Source: an uncultured Bacteroidia bacterium (lineage in GTDB: Bacteria > Bacteroidota > Bacteroidia > Bacteroidales > UBA932). From it: a stretch of DNA of 64,000 nt. The position numbers and the translations under genes were made by a program. The DNA lies in NCBI GenBank assembly GCA_902768985.1, contig CACXNA010000002.1, positions 147,456-211,455 of the forward strand, read 5' to 3'. Within the stretch, counting starts at the first letter, position 1; every line of letters starts with the position of its first letter. Of this stretch, positions 44,363 through 53,526 are shown piece by piece. The notes below the pieces were generated by a model, which saw only the letters and a program-made list of their open reading frames with translations, was not told the DNA's origin and did not search any database.

Positions 44363-47359
44363 TTAAAATTTAAGTCGTAAAGTAAGTCCGTAGTAGAACT
44401 TCGGAATATAGTTGGCCGCAGAAAGATACGTCCGCGTCTTCGAAGACCAGAGCTGCGCCCGGTTGACAAAGAAATTGTTGGCGTAGAAGGAAATGGACGC
44501 CAGGTCCCCAATCTCCTTGGTGATGCTGAAATTGGCACTGAAATAAGGCGAGAGGTAATCCTTCTGGAAGACATACAGGTAGCTGGACTTGTACGAGAGC
44601 TGCAGCAGGTCGTTGTAGAGGCTCATGTCCCCCGCCGCCTTGGCCGCCTTCAGGTCCGTCAGATAGTCGCGCGGCGTCGGGTCGTCATAGCTGCAGTACT
44701 GCTCCGGATAGCGGACGACATAGTTGTCGCCGGCATAAATGGACTCGCCCGTCGTGGACAGCGCATCGCTCAGGTTGGAAATCACCCGGGCGAGTTCCTT
44801 GCCGTCCGTCGTCTCGCTCAGGGTCCGGGAATACTTCAGCAGGCTGGACTCCAGCTTCATCGACACGATCATGCGGATGCGGGGAATATGCGTCGTGAGC
44901 GTGAGGTTCATGCGCAAAGACTGGGACTCCGACCCGTTGGAATAGGCGTTGTCGCCGTAATAGATACCGATGTACGGGTACGGCATCTTGTCTTTCGCCG
45001 AGCGGTACGTCGTCGGGCTGTATTCGACCTGGTTGGTCCCGAGCGCCTTGTAAGCATACCAGTTGCCGTCAATGCGGATATCCGTCTGGATGGCCTTGAT
45101 CCGGGCGAACTCGATGACCCATTCGACGCCGTAGCGGTCGATGGGATTCAGCTCATTGTCAGGATAGTAGCTCGGGGACAGTTCCTTATAAGTCTGGTAG
45201 GCAAGCTCCTGCGAAGGGAGGACGCCCGTCTTGTCGGAGACCGTGACAATACCGCTCTGGGGGTTGATCGTGAAGGCGCGGTTGTCCGCCGCGATGGGCA
45301 CGCCGACCAGGGCGTTGTCCATCGTATAAGCATACGAGATGCGGTCGTAACGCGTCGAGACGCGATACGCATTGAGCGTCCGGTTGTAATAGGCCGCCAG
45401 CGAGATCCGGGTGCCCAGGATGTCGGCGTCCACGCCGATCTCCATCATCCGGTTGCGCTGCCATTTCAGGTTGGGGTTGTACTCGACCGTGCGGGGCTGG
45501 GTGTAATAGGCCTCGAAGGATTCGTTGGCCGAATTCGTGCTGGAGGCGAACACGCGCACGTCGCGATAGGTCGGCATCGGGAACAGCACGGCAAAGGACG
45601 GGAGCTTCACGGATTCTCCCCAGCTGGCGCGGAAGGACAGTTCGCGGAACGCCTTCCCGTCCCGGGCCGTCCGCTTGAAGACCGTGTACTTGGCATTGAA
45701 GCGGGGCGACAGGCTGGACGTGACGCCATAGGCGGAGCCTCGGATGACCGTATTGTCGTTGCGCAGGCCGGCAATCAGGTTGATGTGGCCCGTCCCGACG
45801 GGAATCATGATATTATCCTCGAGGTAGACGCCCACGTTGTGCATCGTCGGGACGTCGCAGTAGCGGTACTCGCGGAAGGTCGGGGCCGTCTCCATCTCGG
45901 GTGAATTGGCGCCGATGCCGAAGTTGCGGTCCGTGGTCCAGTCCGCACCCAGTTTGATCTTGTTGTTGACCTTGCCGAACAGGTGGCTGTGATTTGCCTT
46001 GAAGGAAAGCTTGGTCGCCAGCGGGCGGTCGTCGTCGCACATCGTGTTGTACCAGTACCCGGCCGGGATGTACATCACCGAAGGCACCGTCCCGGCGGAA
46101 TAGGGAACGGCGATGCCGTAACCCTCCTCGCGCCCGTGAAGGACCGTCTTGTTGATGGAAGAGGAGTTGAAGGTGCGCTCCTGGCTCGACTTGTCGGAGT
46201 AGGAAGCCGAACCGCTCAGCTCCACGCTGGTGATCCACGGCTTGCTGAGCAGCCAGTTCAGGTCGAAATGGCCCTGGATCGCGTTGTCCTTGCCCATGGA
46301 CCAGGTCCCCTGGACGGCGTCCGGGTCGGCCTGGGAGTTCATGCCGCCCAGGTTGCCCGTCACGCCGACAGTGACGCGCAGCGGCATCGTATAGAAGATG
46401 CCCCGGCTGAGCGTATTCGTATAGGAAACCGACAGCTGCTGGCGGCGGTAAGCAGTGTACGGCGACATCTGCTTGGAAATGGACTGCGCGTATTCCGCGC
46501 TCGCGTTCACGACGCCCAGGGCGCGGCCCCTGCGGGTCGACCCCAGGTCGAAACCCTTCGAGACCGAAGCCTGCTTGGTGCTCGGGCTGGTGGAGAGCGT
46601 CACCATGAAGGGCGTCTTGCCCTTCTTGAGATTGACCTTCACGACGCCGGAGCCCATGTCGCCGTATTCCACGGAAGGGACGCCCGTGATCACTTCGACG
46701 GACTCGATGTTGGAAGAGGCGATGTTATTGGTGGAAACACCCTTGACGGGTTTGTTGTCGAAATCGGAGGCGGCCACGAAGGACGCGTTGTTGGACAGGC
46801 GGACGCCGTCCACCTCGACGGCCGTGCCGAAGGAGGCGGATCCCTTCTCGCCGGAGCCCGCGCGGATGTTGAACTGCTTCTCGGAGGTCAGCGACGGGTC
46901 CACCGTCGCGCCGCCCGGCAGGAGGCTGGAGATGTCGGAGACGTTCATCAGCTGGACGTGGTCCAGGGCCATGCGGTCGATGGTGCGGGTGGTGGTGGCG
47001 GAGTTGCCGTCCTCCTGCGCGGTCACGATGGCGCTCTCGAGCGAGAGGTTGTCCGGGCTGAGCTCGACGCGGAAATCGATGTCCTTGCTGAACTTCATGT
47101 CGCGGGCCCAGGTCACGTAACCCAGGCAGTCCACCCGGACGATGGATGCGGCCACGGACACGTTGCGCAGCACGAATTTGCCCTTGGCGTCGGCCACGGC
47201 CCACTGCTCCGTGGCGTCCACCACGACGGTGGCGAAACTCACGGGTGCGCCCGTGCTCTTGTCAGTCACAGTGCCGCTGAGGGTTATGCCTTGCGCGCGC
47301 ACGCCCAAAGAGAAAAGAAGGCATGCAAGCACCAACAATATGTGCTTCAAAACAGACAT
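44363..47359 (-). CDS. TonB-dependent receptor with carboxypeptidase-like domain
   Basis: The 998-residue protein has a signal peptide (to about residue 22), a CarboxypepD_reg-like domain (ITLSGTVTDKSTGAPVSFATVVV), a plug (SSLLPGGATVDPSLTS, then EVDGVRLSNNASFVAASDFDNKPVKG) and a 22-strand barrel ending with an aromatic residue (GLTLRLKF). It is not a SusC-family receptor and has no SusD neighbour. First gene of a four-gene operon ending in an M16 peptidase. The substrate is unknown; an adjacent peptidase suggests a peptide or protein. Confidence 0.9.
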   Translation of the reverse strand: MSVLKHILLVLACLLFSLGVRAQGITLSGTVTDKSTGAPVSFATVVVDATEQWAVADAKGKFVLRNVSVAASIVRVDCLGYVTWARDMKFSKDIDFRVELSPDNLSLESAIVTAQEDGNSATTTRTIDRMALDHVQLMNVSDISSLLPGGATVDPSLTSEKQFNIRAGSGEKGSASFGTAVEVDGVRLSNNASFVAASDFDNKPVKGVSTNNIASSNIESVEVITGVPSVEYGDMGSGVVKVNLKKGKTPFMVTLSTSPSTKQASVSKGFDLGSTRRGRALGVVNASAEYAQSISKQMSPYTAYRRQQLSVSYTNTLSRGIFYTMPLRVTVGVTGNLGGMNSQADPDAVQGTWSMGKDNAIQGHFDLNWLLSKPWITSVELSGSASYSDKSSQERTFNSSSINKTVLHGREEGYGIAVPYSAGTVPSVMYIPAGYWYNTMCDDDRPLATKLSFKANHSHLFGKVNNKIKLGADWTTDRNFGIGANSPEMETAPTFREYRYCDVPTMHNVGVYLEDNIMIPVGTGHINLIAGLRNDNTVIRGSAYGVTSSLSPRFNAKYTVFKRTARDGKAFRELSFRASWGESVKLPSFAVLFPMPTYRDVRVFASSTNSANESFEAYYTQPRTVEYNPNLKWQRNRMMEIGVDADILGTRISLAAYYNRTLNAYRVSTRYDRISYAYTMDNALVGVPIAADNRAFTINPQSGIVTVSDKTGVLPSQELAYQTYKELSPSYYPDNELNPIDRYGVEWVIEFARIKAIQTDIRIDGNWYAYKALGTNQVEYSPTTYRSAKDKMPYPYIGIYYGDNAYSNGSESQSLRMNLTLTTHIPRIRMIVSMKLESSLLKYSRTLSETTDGKELARVISNLSDALSTTGESIYAGDNYVVRYPEQYCSYDDPTPRDYLTDLKAAKAAGDMSLYNDLLQLSYKSSYLYVFQKDYLSPYFSANFSITKEIGDLASISFYANNFFVNRAQLWSSKTRTYLSAANYIPKFYYGLTLRLKF

Positions 47360-47419
47360 CCTGAGTTAAACACTTCTATAAGGATTTACAAATTAAGTAA
47401 AAAAATGGAAAAAGTGTAC

Positions 47420-47427
47420 TACCTTTG
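47420..47427 (+). promoter_or_regulatory. -7 box of the S46 peptidase gene, leaderless type
   Basis: TACCTTTG ends 5 nt before the ATG at 47433. Confidence 0.75.
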
Positions 47428-47432
47428 AGGGT

Positions 47433-49490
47433 ATGAAGCGCTTATTTTCATCATTTATTGTGATTTTTACGCTCTGCGCGACGGCTCTCGCAGACGAAGG
47501 CATGTGGATGGTCCCCTCCGCGGACAAGAAGACGGCCGAGCTCACCAACTATGTGGTTTCCATCGACTTCATGGGCACGGGAAGCCTCATTTCCAGCCAG
47601 GGGCTGGTCATCACCAACCACCACGTCGCCTACTCCGACGTGTTCGAGCTGGGCGCCGGCGGGGAGCACAACTACCTCGAAGAGGGCTTCTGGGCCCGCA
47701 GCCTGGAGGAGGAGATCCCCATCCCCGGGCGCAGCGTGCAGTTCCTGCGCGGCACCGTGGATGTGACCGACGAGGTGGAGCAGCTCTTCGCGGACGGCAC
47801 CGTCAAGCGCGACAACGCGATGATGATGCGCCGCCTGAGCGGCATCATGGAGAAGCGCTACCAGGAGAAAACCGGCTACGTGGCCTCGCTCAGCAGCGCC
47901 TGGCGCGGCGACCGCTACTATATTTCCCTCTACGAGGAATACAACGACGTCCGCCTCGTCGGCGCCCCGCCCGCTCAGGTCGGCGCCTTCGGCGGCGACG
48001 TGGACAACTGGGAGTGGCCGCAGCACAAGGGCGATTTCGCGCTGCTGCGCATCTACACCGCCCCCGACGGCAGCGCCGCCAAGTACGCGCCCGAAAACGT
48101 CCCGCTCCGGAGCGACAAATACCTGAAAATCTCCCTGAAGGGCTACCGCGAGGGCAGCAAGACCACCCTCATCGGCTTCCCCGGCAGCACCGACCGCTAC
48201 GCCTCCTCCGCCAAGGCGGACTTCATGACGAGCGTCCAGCTGCCCATCCAGACCGAGATCCGCGGGGCGCGCATGGACATTATCAAGAAATGGATGGACC
48301 GCGACCCGGAGGTGCGCCGCAAGTATTCGAACTACTTCTTCAACCTCTCCAACGCGCAGGAGCTCTACCTCGGCGAGCTGCAGTGCTACAAGCGCTTCCA
48401 CGTGGCCGACGAGAAGCGCACGCTGGAGGCGGAGCTGGACGCCTGGCTCGACGCCGACCCGGCGCGGCGGGAGCGTTTCGGCGACCCGGTGGGCGGCCTG
48501 CGCGAGCGCTACGAGCGCGTGGCCGGCCCGGAGAAGAATGTGCAGTATTTCCGCGAATGCCTCATTCGCGGTACGCAGATCGAGCCCGTCGCTTCCCGCA
48601 CGGACGTGCTCGCGAACAACTACGGCGAGAGCAAGGTGCCCGGCGTGCGCCGCAGCTCCGCGCGCAACTTCGAGCAGATCGACCTCCGCGTCGAGCGGGA
48701 GCTCTTCCGCTACACGCTGGAGACCTTCTATGAAAATGTGGACGAGGCTATGCTGGGGCCCTTCCAGCGGGAAATCAAGGCCCGCTTCGGCCAGCAGTAC
48801 GACGCCATGTGCGCCTTCCTCTGGGACGGCAGCTGGCTCTCCGACCCCGAGCAGATCGCCGTCTACCTGGACCCGGAGGCCGACATGAAGGCCTTCCTGG
48901 ACGCGCACACGGGCGATCCGCTGGTGCGCTTCTTCATGGATACGAAGATCGTCACCTACAACCAGGCCATCGACGCCGCCGAGGGCACGCCCGACATCAC
49001 GGCGCTCACGCGCGACTACACCCACGCGCTCTTCGCCATGCAGACCGACCTGAAGCGCAACCCCTACCCCGACGCCAACTCCACCATGCGCGTCAACTAC
49101 GGCCGCGTGGAGGCCCTCAGCCCGCGCGACGCCGTCCACTGCGACTACTTCAGCACTGCGGCCGGCCTGCTGGACAAGCACGACCCGGACAATTATGATT
49201 TCTGCATTCCCGCGGACATGCTGGAAGCCCTGAAGAAGGCCCCGGCAACGATGCGCCTCAACTTCATCACCAACAACGACAGCACCGGCGGCAACTCCGG
49301 CTCCCCCATCCTCAACGCCAGGGGCGAGATCATCGGCCTGCTCTTCGACGGTAACAAGGAGTCGCTGGCGTCAGAAATGCTCTTCACGCCCGACTACAAC
49401 CGCAGCGTGAACGTGGACATCCGCTATGTCGTGTGGATCCTTCGCGAGTACGCGCACTTCGACCGCATCCTCGCCGAGCTGAATCTCTAA
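47433..49490 (+). CDS. S46-family dipeptidyl-peptidase, DPP7-like
   Basis: This 685-residue exported serine exopeptidase releases dipeptides from peptide N-termini. After the signal peptide, DEGMWMVPS is the family opening that holds the N-terminus of the substrate. Catalytic residues are visible in TNHHVAY (His at 63-64) and TGGNSGSPILN (Ser622). Residue 640 in LLFDGNKES is Gly, which is the DPP7 choice (hydrophobic P1) as opposed to Arg in DPP11. It is divergent from the TonB-receptor/M16 operon and supports peptide use. Confidence 0.93.
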   Translation: MKRLFSSFIVIFTLCATALADEGMWMVPSADKKTAELTNYVVSIDFMGTGSLISSQGLVITNHHVAYSDVFELGAGGEHNYLEEGFWARSLEEEIPIPGRSVQFLRGTVDVTDEVEQLFADGTVKRDNAMMMRRLSGIMEKRYQEKTGYVASLSSAWRGDRYYISLYEEYNDVRLVGAPPAQVGAFGGDVDNWEWPQHKGDFALLRIYTAPDGSAAKYAPENVPLRSDKYLKISLKGYREGSKTTLIGFPGSTDRYASSAKADFMTSVQLPIQTEIRGARMDIIKKWMDRDPEVRRKYSNYFFNLSNAQELYLGELQCYKRFHVADEKRTLEAELDAWLDADPARRERFGDPVGGLRERYERVAGPEKNVQYFRECLIRGTQIEPVASRTDVLANNYGESKVPGVRRSSARNFEQIDLRVERELFRYTLETFYENVDEAMLGPFQREIKARFGQQYDAMCAFLWDGSWLSDPEQIAVYLDPEADMKAFLDAHTGDPLVRFFMDTKIVTYNQAIDAAEGTPDITALTRDYTHALFAMQTDLKRNPYPDANSTMRVNYGRVEALSPRDAVHCDYFSTAAGLLDKHDPDNYDFCIPADMLEALKKAPATMRLNFITNNDSTGGNSGSPILNARGEIIGLLFDGNKESLASEMLFTPDYNRSVNVDIRYVVWILREYAHFDRILAELNL

Positions 49491-50744
49491 CTACAGGTTC
49501 TTGACATCCTCCCAGCGGTAGAAGCTGCCGGGGGCGGCCATGGGGAGCGGCAGCGTCGCCTCGCGGCCGTTCAGCAGGACCTGCACCAGGATGTCGGGAT
49601 TCTTTTTGCTCTTGAAGAAGATGAGCTGCAGGTTGCAGGCCATCGGGATATCGAAGCTGCGCCAGTAGCCCTCCACCTGCGCGGGGTCGTCTAGCCGCGC
49701 GCCCATGCCGTTCACGTTCAGCAGGGACAGGAGCGGCATCAGGGTGGAGTCGTGGGCGAAGCGCAGGCGCAACTGGACGCCGTTCGCCCAGTCGGCCTCG
49801 GCCTTACCGCGGAAGTCGTCCCAAAGGGCCTGCATGGCCTGGACGCGCAGGTTCTGCGTGTCCGGCGAGCGGCCGAGCAACTCATAGGCGGCGCAGTTCT
49901 CCACCCGCCAGATGGCGTAGCGCTCTTCCGGGGTGAACAGGGAATAGAAGACCTCCGGAGCCGGGACGTCGAGGTTGTCCAGCGAGGAGACGAAGGTGTG
50001 CATGGCATCGACGAAGTCGAGCGGCTCCGTCAGCAGGGAGTCCGGCTGGGAGATCCAGCGGCCCAGCATGGCTCCGAGGTCCACCTCACCTTCGGCGAGG
50101 ATGCTTTCCAGGAAACAGGAAGTCTTCTGCGCGGCCTGCTCGGTCCGGTCCTCGTCCGAGTCGATGACATCCGGCAGCAGGTAGCTCTGGTAAGGCTGGC
50201 CGTAGTCGACGTCGTAGCTGAAGTCGCGGTCCAGCGCGTCCAGCTCCCGCAGGAAGGAGAACATGCTCACGATGACGCGGTGCGACACCGTGGAAACGGC
50301 CTCGGCGCGGGTCGGGCCCTTGAAAACGGCGGGATAATTCTTATAAATCTGCGACGCGATGTAGCGGTGCTGCGCCTGCCCCTTGTGGGTCAGGTTGCCC
50401 TCCCGGCGGGCGATACTGGGGTACAGGGCCGTGTAGGCCTCGTAGACGGCCTCTCCCTGCGGGGTCAGCCAGCCCTTCTCGTGCCCGCGGGTCCAGATCT
50501 CGAGCAGGTTCTCATAGATCTTGCTGCCCAGGGCGAAGCGGGAGCCGTGCCGGCCGACGTGGCTGACATAGAACGGCTGATAGCCTTTGGGCGCCGGCGT
50601 CGGGGCCGGCTGGTCCATGGGATACAGGTAATAGGTGCCGCCGGCGCGTTCGATGTCGGCCATCACTTCGGCGCGGCTGTCGCGCTGCGCGTACACCGCG
50701 CCGCACACCCCGAGCAAACAAATCGCAATCGCTATCTTTTTCAT
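49491..50744 (-). CDS. Histidine acid phosphatase family protein
   Basis: The 417-residue exported protein has a signal peptide (MKKIAIAICLLGVCGAVYAQ), the phosphohistidine motif VGRHGSRFA about 60 residues in, and a C-terminal RFAHDSTLMPLLSLL with the HD proton donor. Bacteroidales relatives include phytase-like and inositol-polyphosphate phosphatases; the exact substrate is not clear from the sequence. The ATG at 50744 is chosen for the signal peptide and the -7 box 5 nt upstream; a longer reading frame from 50810 would run through the promoter. Confidence 0.88.
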   Translation of the reverse strand: MKKIAIAICLLGVCGAVYAQRDSRAEVMADIERAGGTYYLYPMDQPAPTPAPKGYQPFYVSHVGRHGSRFALGSKIYENLLEIWTRGHEKGWLTPQGEAVYEAYTALYPSIARREGNLTHKGQAQHRYIASQIYKNYPAVFKGPTRAEAVSTVSHRVIVSMFSFLRELDALDRDFSYDVDYGQPYQSYLLPDVIDSDEDRTEQAAQKTSCFLESILAEGEVDLGAMLGRWISQPDSLLTEPLDFVDAMHTFVSSLDNLDVPAPEVFYSLFTPEERYAIWRVENCAAYELLGRSPDTQNLRVQAMQALWDDFRGKAEADWANGVQLRLRFAHDSTLMPLLSLLNVNGMGARLDDPAQVEGYWRSFDIPMACNLQLIFFKSKKNPDILVQVLLNGREATLPLPMAAPGSFYRWEDVKNL

Positions 50745-50749
50745 ACCAT

Positions 50750-50757
50750 CAAAGGTA
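50750..50757 (-). promoter_or_regulatory. -7 box of the histidine phosphatase gene
   Basis: TACCTTTG on the minus strand ends 5 nt before the ATG. The matching -33 TTTG may be the one in the first 51-bp-period repeat (22 nt upstream). Confidence 0.7.
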
Positions 50758-50775
50758 GCAAAAAAACACTCGCTG

Positions 50776-50903
50776 TCCTCAAATACACCGCATTTTGAGG
50801 ACAGACCCAAGAAAAACGGGAACTTATCCTCATTTGAGGCCTGTTTTGAGGATGAACGGCGAAAAAGCAGGGATCCGTCCTCAAATCAGATCGATTTTGA
50901 GGA
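50776..50903. repeat. Three-unit array of the 26-nt palindrome, 51-bp period
   Basis: Palindromes lie at 50776-50801, 50827-50852 and 50878-50903, each starting 51 bp after the previous one. Arms are TCCTCAAAT (TCCTCATTT in the middle unit) and TTTTGAGGA. The two 25-nt spacers share a pattern of GGC or CCA, an A-rich core, C, then GG. The bases flanking both ends of the array look spacer-like too. Same element as 6284-6360. Confidence 0.85.
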
Positions 50904-50926
50904 CAAGCGAAGAGGAAAAGTCGGTG

Positions 50927-52156
50927 TTAGAATCCCCCGGCCAGGACTTCCTGGTAGAAGCGCGGCAGCACGGGATAGCGGTCGCGCGCGGAGGCGAGCA
51001 CCGTCCGGAAAGACTCCAGGTCCCCGTCGAGCAGCAGCGAGCACAGCACCCGGTCGAGCGAGGCCGGGGCGTTGATGCCGCCCGCGCCCAGCATGACCAG
51101 GTTCGAGAGCGGGTCGCGGGTGATCAGCGGCACCTCCTTCCTGAAGGCGACGCTGTCCGGCTCGCGCGGAGTCCCGGCGGCCATCCGCTCCGTAAAATGC
51201 CGCACGTACTGCGCGTGCAGGGTGCTCCGGGAGAGCACCGCGGCGTATTTCTTCGCCAGCGCGTAATTGCCCATCGCATAATAGTCCGCCAGCAGGCGGC
51301 GCAGAACCAGGAAGCTCTGGCCGTGCTCCTGGTAGGTGGCCAGCTGGAAAGCGCTGTGGACGGCCTCGTTGGGGCATTGCAGCGTCCCGTACAGGAGCGC
51401 ATTGTAGAAGTAATGCGCGTAGTCCTCCGGCAGCCCGGACATGTCGAAATCGCTCCGCGAGCGGACGGGATAGCGGTAGAGTTCGTCGCCCAGCCGACCC
51501 TTTTCGCCCAGCGCCAGGAAGGCGTACGGCAGCAGCTCCCGCTCCGTGGCGGTCCGAGCCGGGGTGGCGACGGAGAGGATGCGGTCCCAGTCGGCGTTCA
51601 CCGCGGCCACGCGCACCGTCGCCATGCGCTCACGCGCCTGGAGCGTGCCGTTCAGGGCGATGAAGAGAAAGGCGCCGGCGGCCAGCAGGGCCGTCCCGGC
51701 GAGGTTCAGCCAGAGCGGCAGCGGCCGGCGCGCGTCCCGTTTCGGGAGCAGCCGGCTCAGCGCCCAGAGCAGGCACAGGATCAGCACGACGGCCACGCCG
51801 CGCCGCGCCGTGGGCGCGAAGGCGACCGCGACCCACAGCCCGCAGCTGAGCGCCGCGGCGGGCAGGTCGCCGGGCAGCCCGAGGCGGCCCAGGATGCTCC
51901 GCACCAGCAGGAAGGCCAGGCACACGCCCGCCGCCACGATCAGCGGGGCGTATACGCCGAAGCGGAAGAACTGCGTCAGGAAGTCGCCGATGATCCCGGA
52001 GATCGGGAAAGGCGTGCGCAGCATCGCGGAGAAATAATCCCCGCTCAGCAGGAACAGCCCGTCATACTCCTGCATCACGAAGCTGTTCTTCTGCAGCAGG
52101 AGCGTTCCCAGGAACGCCCCGGCAAAGACAATCAGCGGCGGGAGGATCTTCTTCAT
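50927..52156 (-). CDS. DUF6057-type membrane protein
   Basis: The 409-residue protein has about five membrane helices in its first 165 residues (LPPLIVFAGAFLGTLLLQ, APLIVAAGVCLAFLLV, VAVVLILCLLWALS, LAGTALLAAGAFLFIAL), then a soluble helical part resembling TPR-like repeats (FYNALLYGTLQCPNEAVHSAF, LRRLLADYYAMGNYALAKKYAAVL). It matches the Bacteroidetes DUF6057 group, usually found beside the PD40/CxxCH lipoprotein as here (ATG overlaps the upstream stop by 4 bp). Function unknown. Confidence 0.78.
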   Translation of the reverse strand: MKKILPPLIVFAGAFLGTLLLQKNSFVMQEYDGLFLLSGDYFSAMLRTPFPISGIIGDFLTQFFRFGVYAPLIVAAGVCLAFLLVRSILGRLGLPGDLPAAALSCGLWVAVAFAPTARRGVAVVLILCLLWALSRLLPKRDARRPLPLWLNLAGTALLAAGAFLFIALNGTLQARERMATVRVAAVNADWDRILSVATPARTATERELLPYAFLALGEKGRLGDELYRYPVRSRSDFDMSGLPEDYAHYFYNALLYGTLQCPNEAVHSAFQLATYQEHGQSFLVLRRLLADYYAMGNYALAKKYAAVLSRSTLHAQYVRHFTERMAAGTPREPDSVAFRKEVPLITRDPLSNLVMLGAGGINAPASLDRVLCSLLLDGDLESFRTVLASARDRYPVLPRFYQEVLAGGF

Positions 52157-53475
52157 GGCTGGAACAACTTGCTGACGGCATCGGTAAGCTGCCCCGGATC
52201 GCCGTCCACGAACTCCGGGACATTATAGGAAGTCAGGCGCAGGACGTTGTGCTGCGGATCCTGCTGCGGCAGCAGGAAAGGCTTGCTGAAATAGCCCTCG
52301 CCGTCGAAATGCGCAAAGAACAGGCGCGTGTAGCGGCCGTCGAGGCGTCGGCTGGAGAAGACCACCCAGCGGCCGTTCGGCGACCAGGAATGATAGCTCT
52401 CCGTGTCCTCGCTGTCCAGCTCGTCCACGCGCCGCAGGGCGCCGCTCTCCAGGTCCAGCAGCCACAGGTCCGCCTCGCGGTGCCAGATCGGGAAGGTCCC
52501 GTAGGCGGAGGCGGTGAAGAGCAGCCATTTCCCGCTCACGCGGGGAAAAGAAACCGACAGGCTGTCGCTGGCGAAGACCGTCCAGGGCTCCCCCTCAAAT
52601 GCGCCGTCGCGGAAGCGGATGGCCTTGAGGGCGTAGCGGATATCGCCGCGGCTCGCGGCCACGTTCTCCGGCTGCGGAGCGCTGCAATAATAAAGGATTT
52701 CGCCGTCGGGCGACCAGGCGGGGAAGGTCTCCATTTCCGCATCGCCGAAGAGGTGCGGGCAGGTCGTCACGGAATCCGTCTGCGTGTCCAGCAGGATGAT
52801 ATCCGAGAAATGGTCATACACCTCCACCGGCTGCGACCCCGCCACGGGGAAGCTCTGCTGGGTGGAGTTGGACGAATAGGCGATGTAGCGGCCGCCCGGG
52901 TGCCAGACGGGATAGGTCCCCTGGCGCTTCGGGCCGACGGTGGTCAGGTTCAGCAGGCGGAGCTCCTCCCCGTCCCGGAAGACCGTTCCGCCGCCCGCCC
53001 CGCGGGCGTGGAACATCATCCGGCCGGGGTCCCCGCCGGCGAAGCTGTGGCAGTTCACGCAGCCCCTGCCGTTCGCGCTGTTGCGCACGACGGCCGTCTC
53101 TTTATAGGAGGCCAGCTCGCGGGCGTAGATGCCCATGTCGCGCCAGCCTTCGTAGTTGGGTTCGATGAGGCGATAGGCGATGTACGGCGGGATCTCGTCT
53201 TTCGACAGGAAAACCTTGAAGGGCGCGTACGCGACACCCTCCTTGCTGCCTTTCTTCCAGGCTTTTACATGAAAGAACAGCGTGTCCCCCACCCGCTCCG
53301 AAGTATAGGACAGCTTCCGGCCGTCGGCCATCTCGAAGCTGAGCGCGGCCATCGTCTCGGGCACCGTCACGCCCACGTAGTCCGGGAAGATCTCCGGCAC
53401 CGCGTCGGACGCCACAAACTGCACCCGTCCGCACCCCGCCGCCAAGAGACAAACCGCTATCGCTATTTTTTTCAT
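52153..53475 (-). CDS. PD40 beta-propeller lipoprotein with a haem c motif
   Basis: The 440-residue lipoprotein (MKKIAIAVCLLAAGC, Cys15) contains one CVNCH haem-binding motif in RGCVNCHSFAGGDPG (about residues 138-142), followed by WD40-like PD40/TolB repeats: YPVWHPGGRYIAYSSN, FPAWSPDGEILYYCS and YHSWSPNGRWVVFSS. The propeller probably binds a partner or polysaccharide; the single haem motif suggests an electron-carrying or sensory role. Coupled to the DUF6057 gene, so they likely act together at the envelope. Starts 5 nt after a -7 box. Confidence 0.8.
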   Translation of the reverse strand: MKKIAIAVCLLAAGCGRVQFVASDAVPEIFPDYVGVTVPETMAALSFEMADGRKLSYTSERVGDTLFFHVKAWKKGSKEGVAYAPFKVFLSKDEIPPYIAYRLIEPNYEGWRDMGIYARELASYKETAVVRNSANGRGCVNCHSFAGGDPGRMMFHARGAGGGTVFRDGEELRLLNLTTVGPKRQGTYPVWHPGGRYIAYSSNSTQQSFPVAGSQPVEVYDHFSDIILLDTQTDSVTTCPHLFGDAEMETFPAWSPDGEILYYCSAPQPENVAASRGDIRYALKAIRFRDGAFEGEPWTVFASDSLSVSFPRVSGKWLLFTASAYGTFPIWHREADLWLLDLESGALRRVDELDSEDTESYHSWSPNGRWVVFSSRRLDGRYTRLFFAHFDGEGYFSKPFLLPQQDPQHNVLRLTSYNVPEFVDGDPGQLTDAVSKLFQP

Positions 53476-53480
53476 ACCCT

Positions 53481-53521
53481 CAAAGATAGTAAAAAATTAT
53501 CTCGTTCTTTTTGTATCTTTG
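53481..53521. promoter_or_regulatory. Divergent -7 boxes, PD40 lipoprotein and GH2 genes
   Basis: TATCTTTG on the minus strand (53488-53481) ends 5 nt before the PD40 gene ATG, and TATCTTTG on the plus strand (53514-53521) ends 5 nt before the GH2 gene ATG. Both give near-leaderless mRNAs. Confidence 0.75.
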
Positions 53522-53526
53522 TAATC

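Noticed and set aside
50776-50903. CRISPR array (26-nt repeats, 25-nt spacers)
   Set aside because: Repeat centres vary, the spacers resemble one another, there are only two or three units, and no cas genes are present.
52249-53526. N-terminal extension of the GH2 gene (1115-residue frame)
   Set aside because: It runs across the opposite-strand PD40 gene and its promoter; the signal peptide and -7 box fix the start at 53527.
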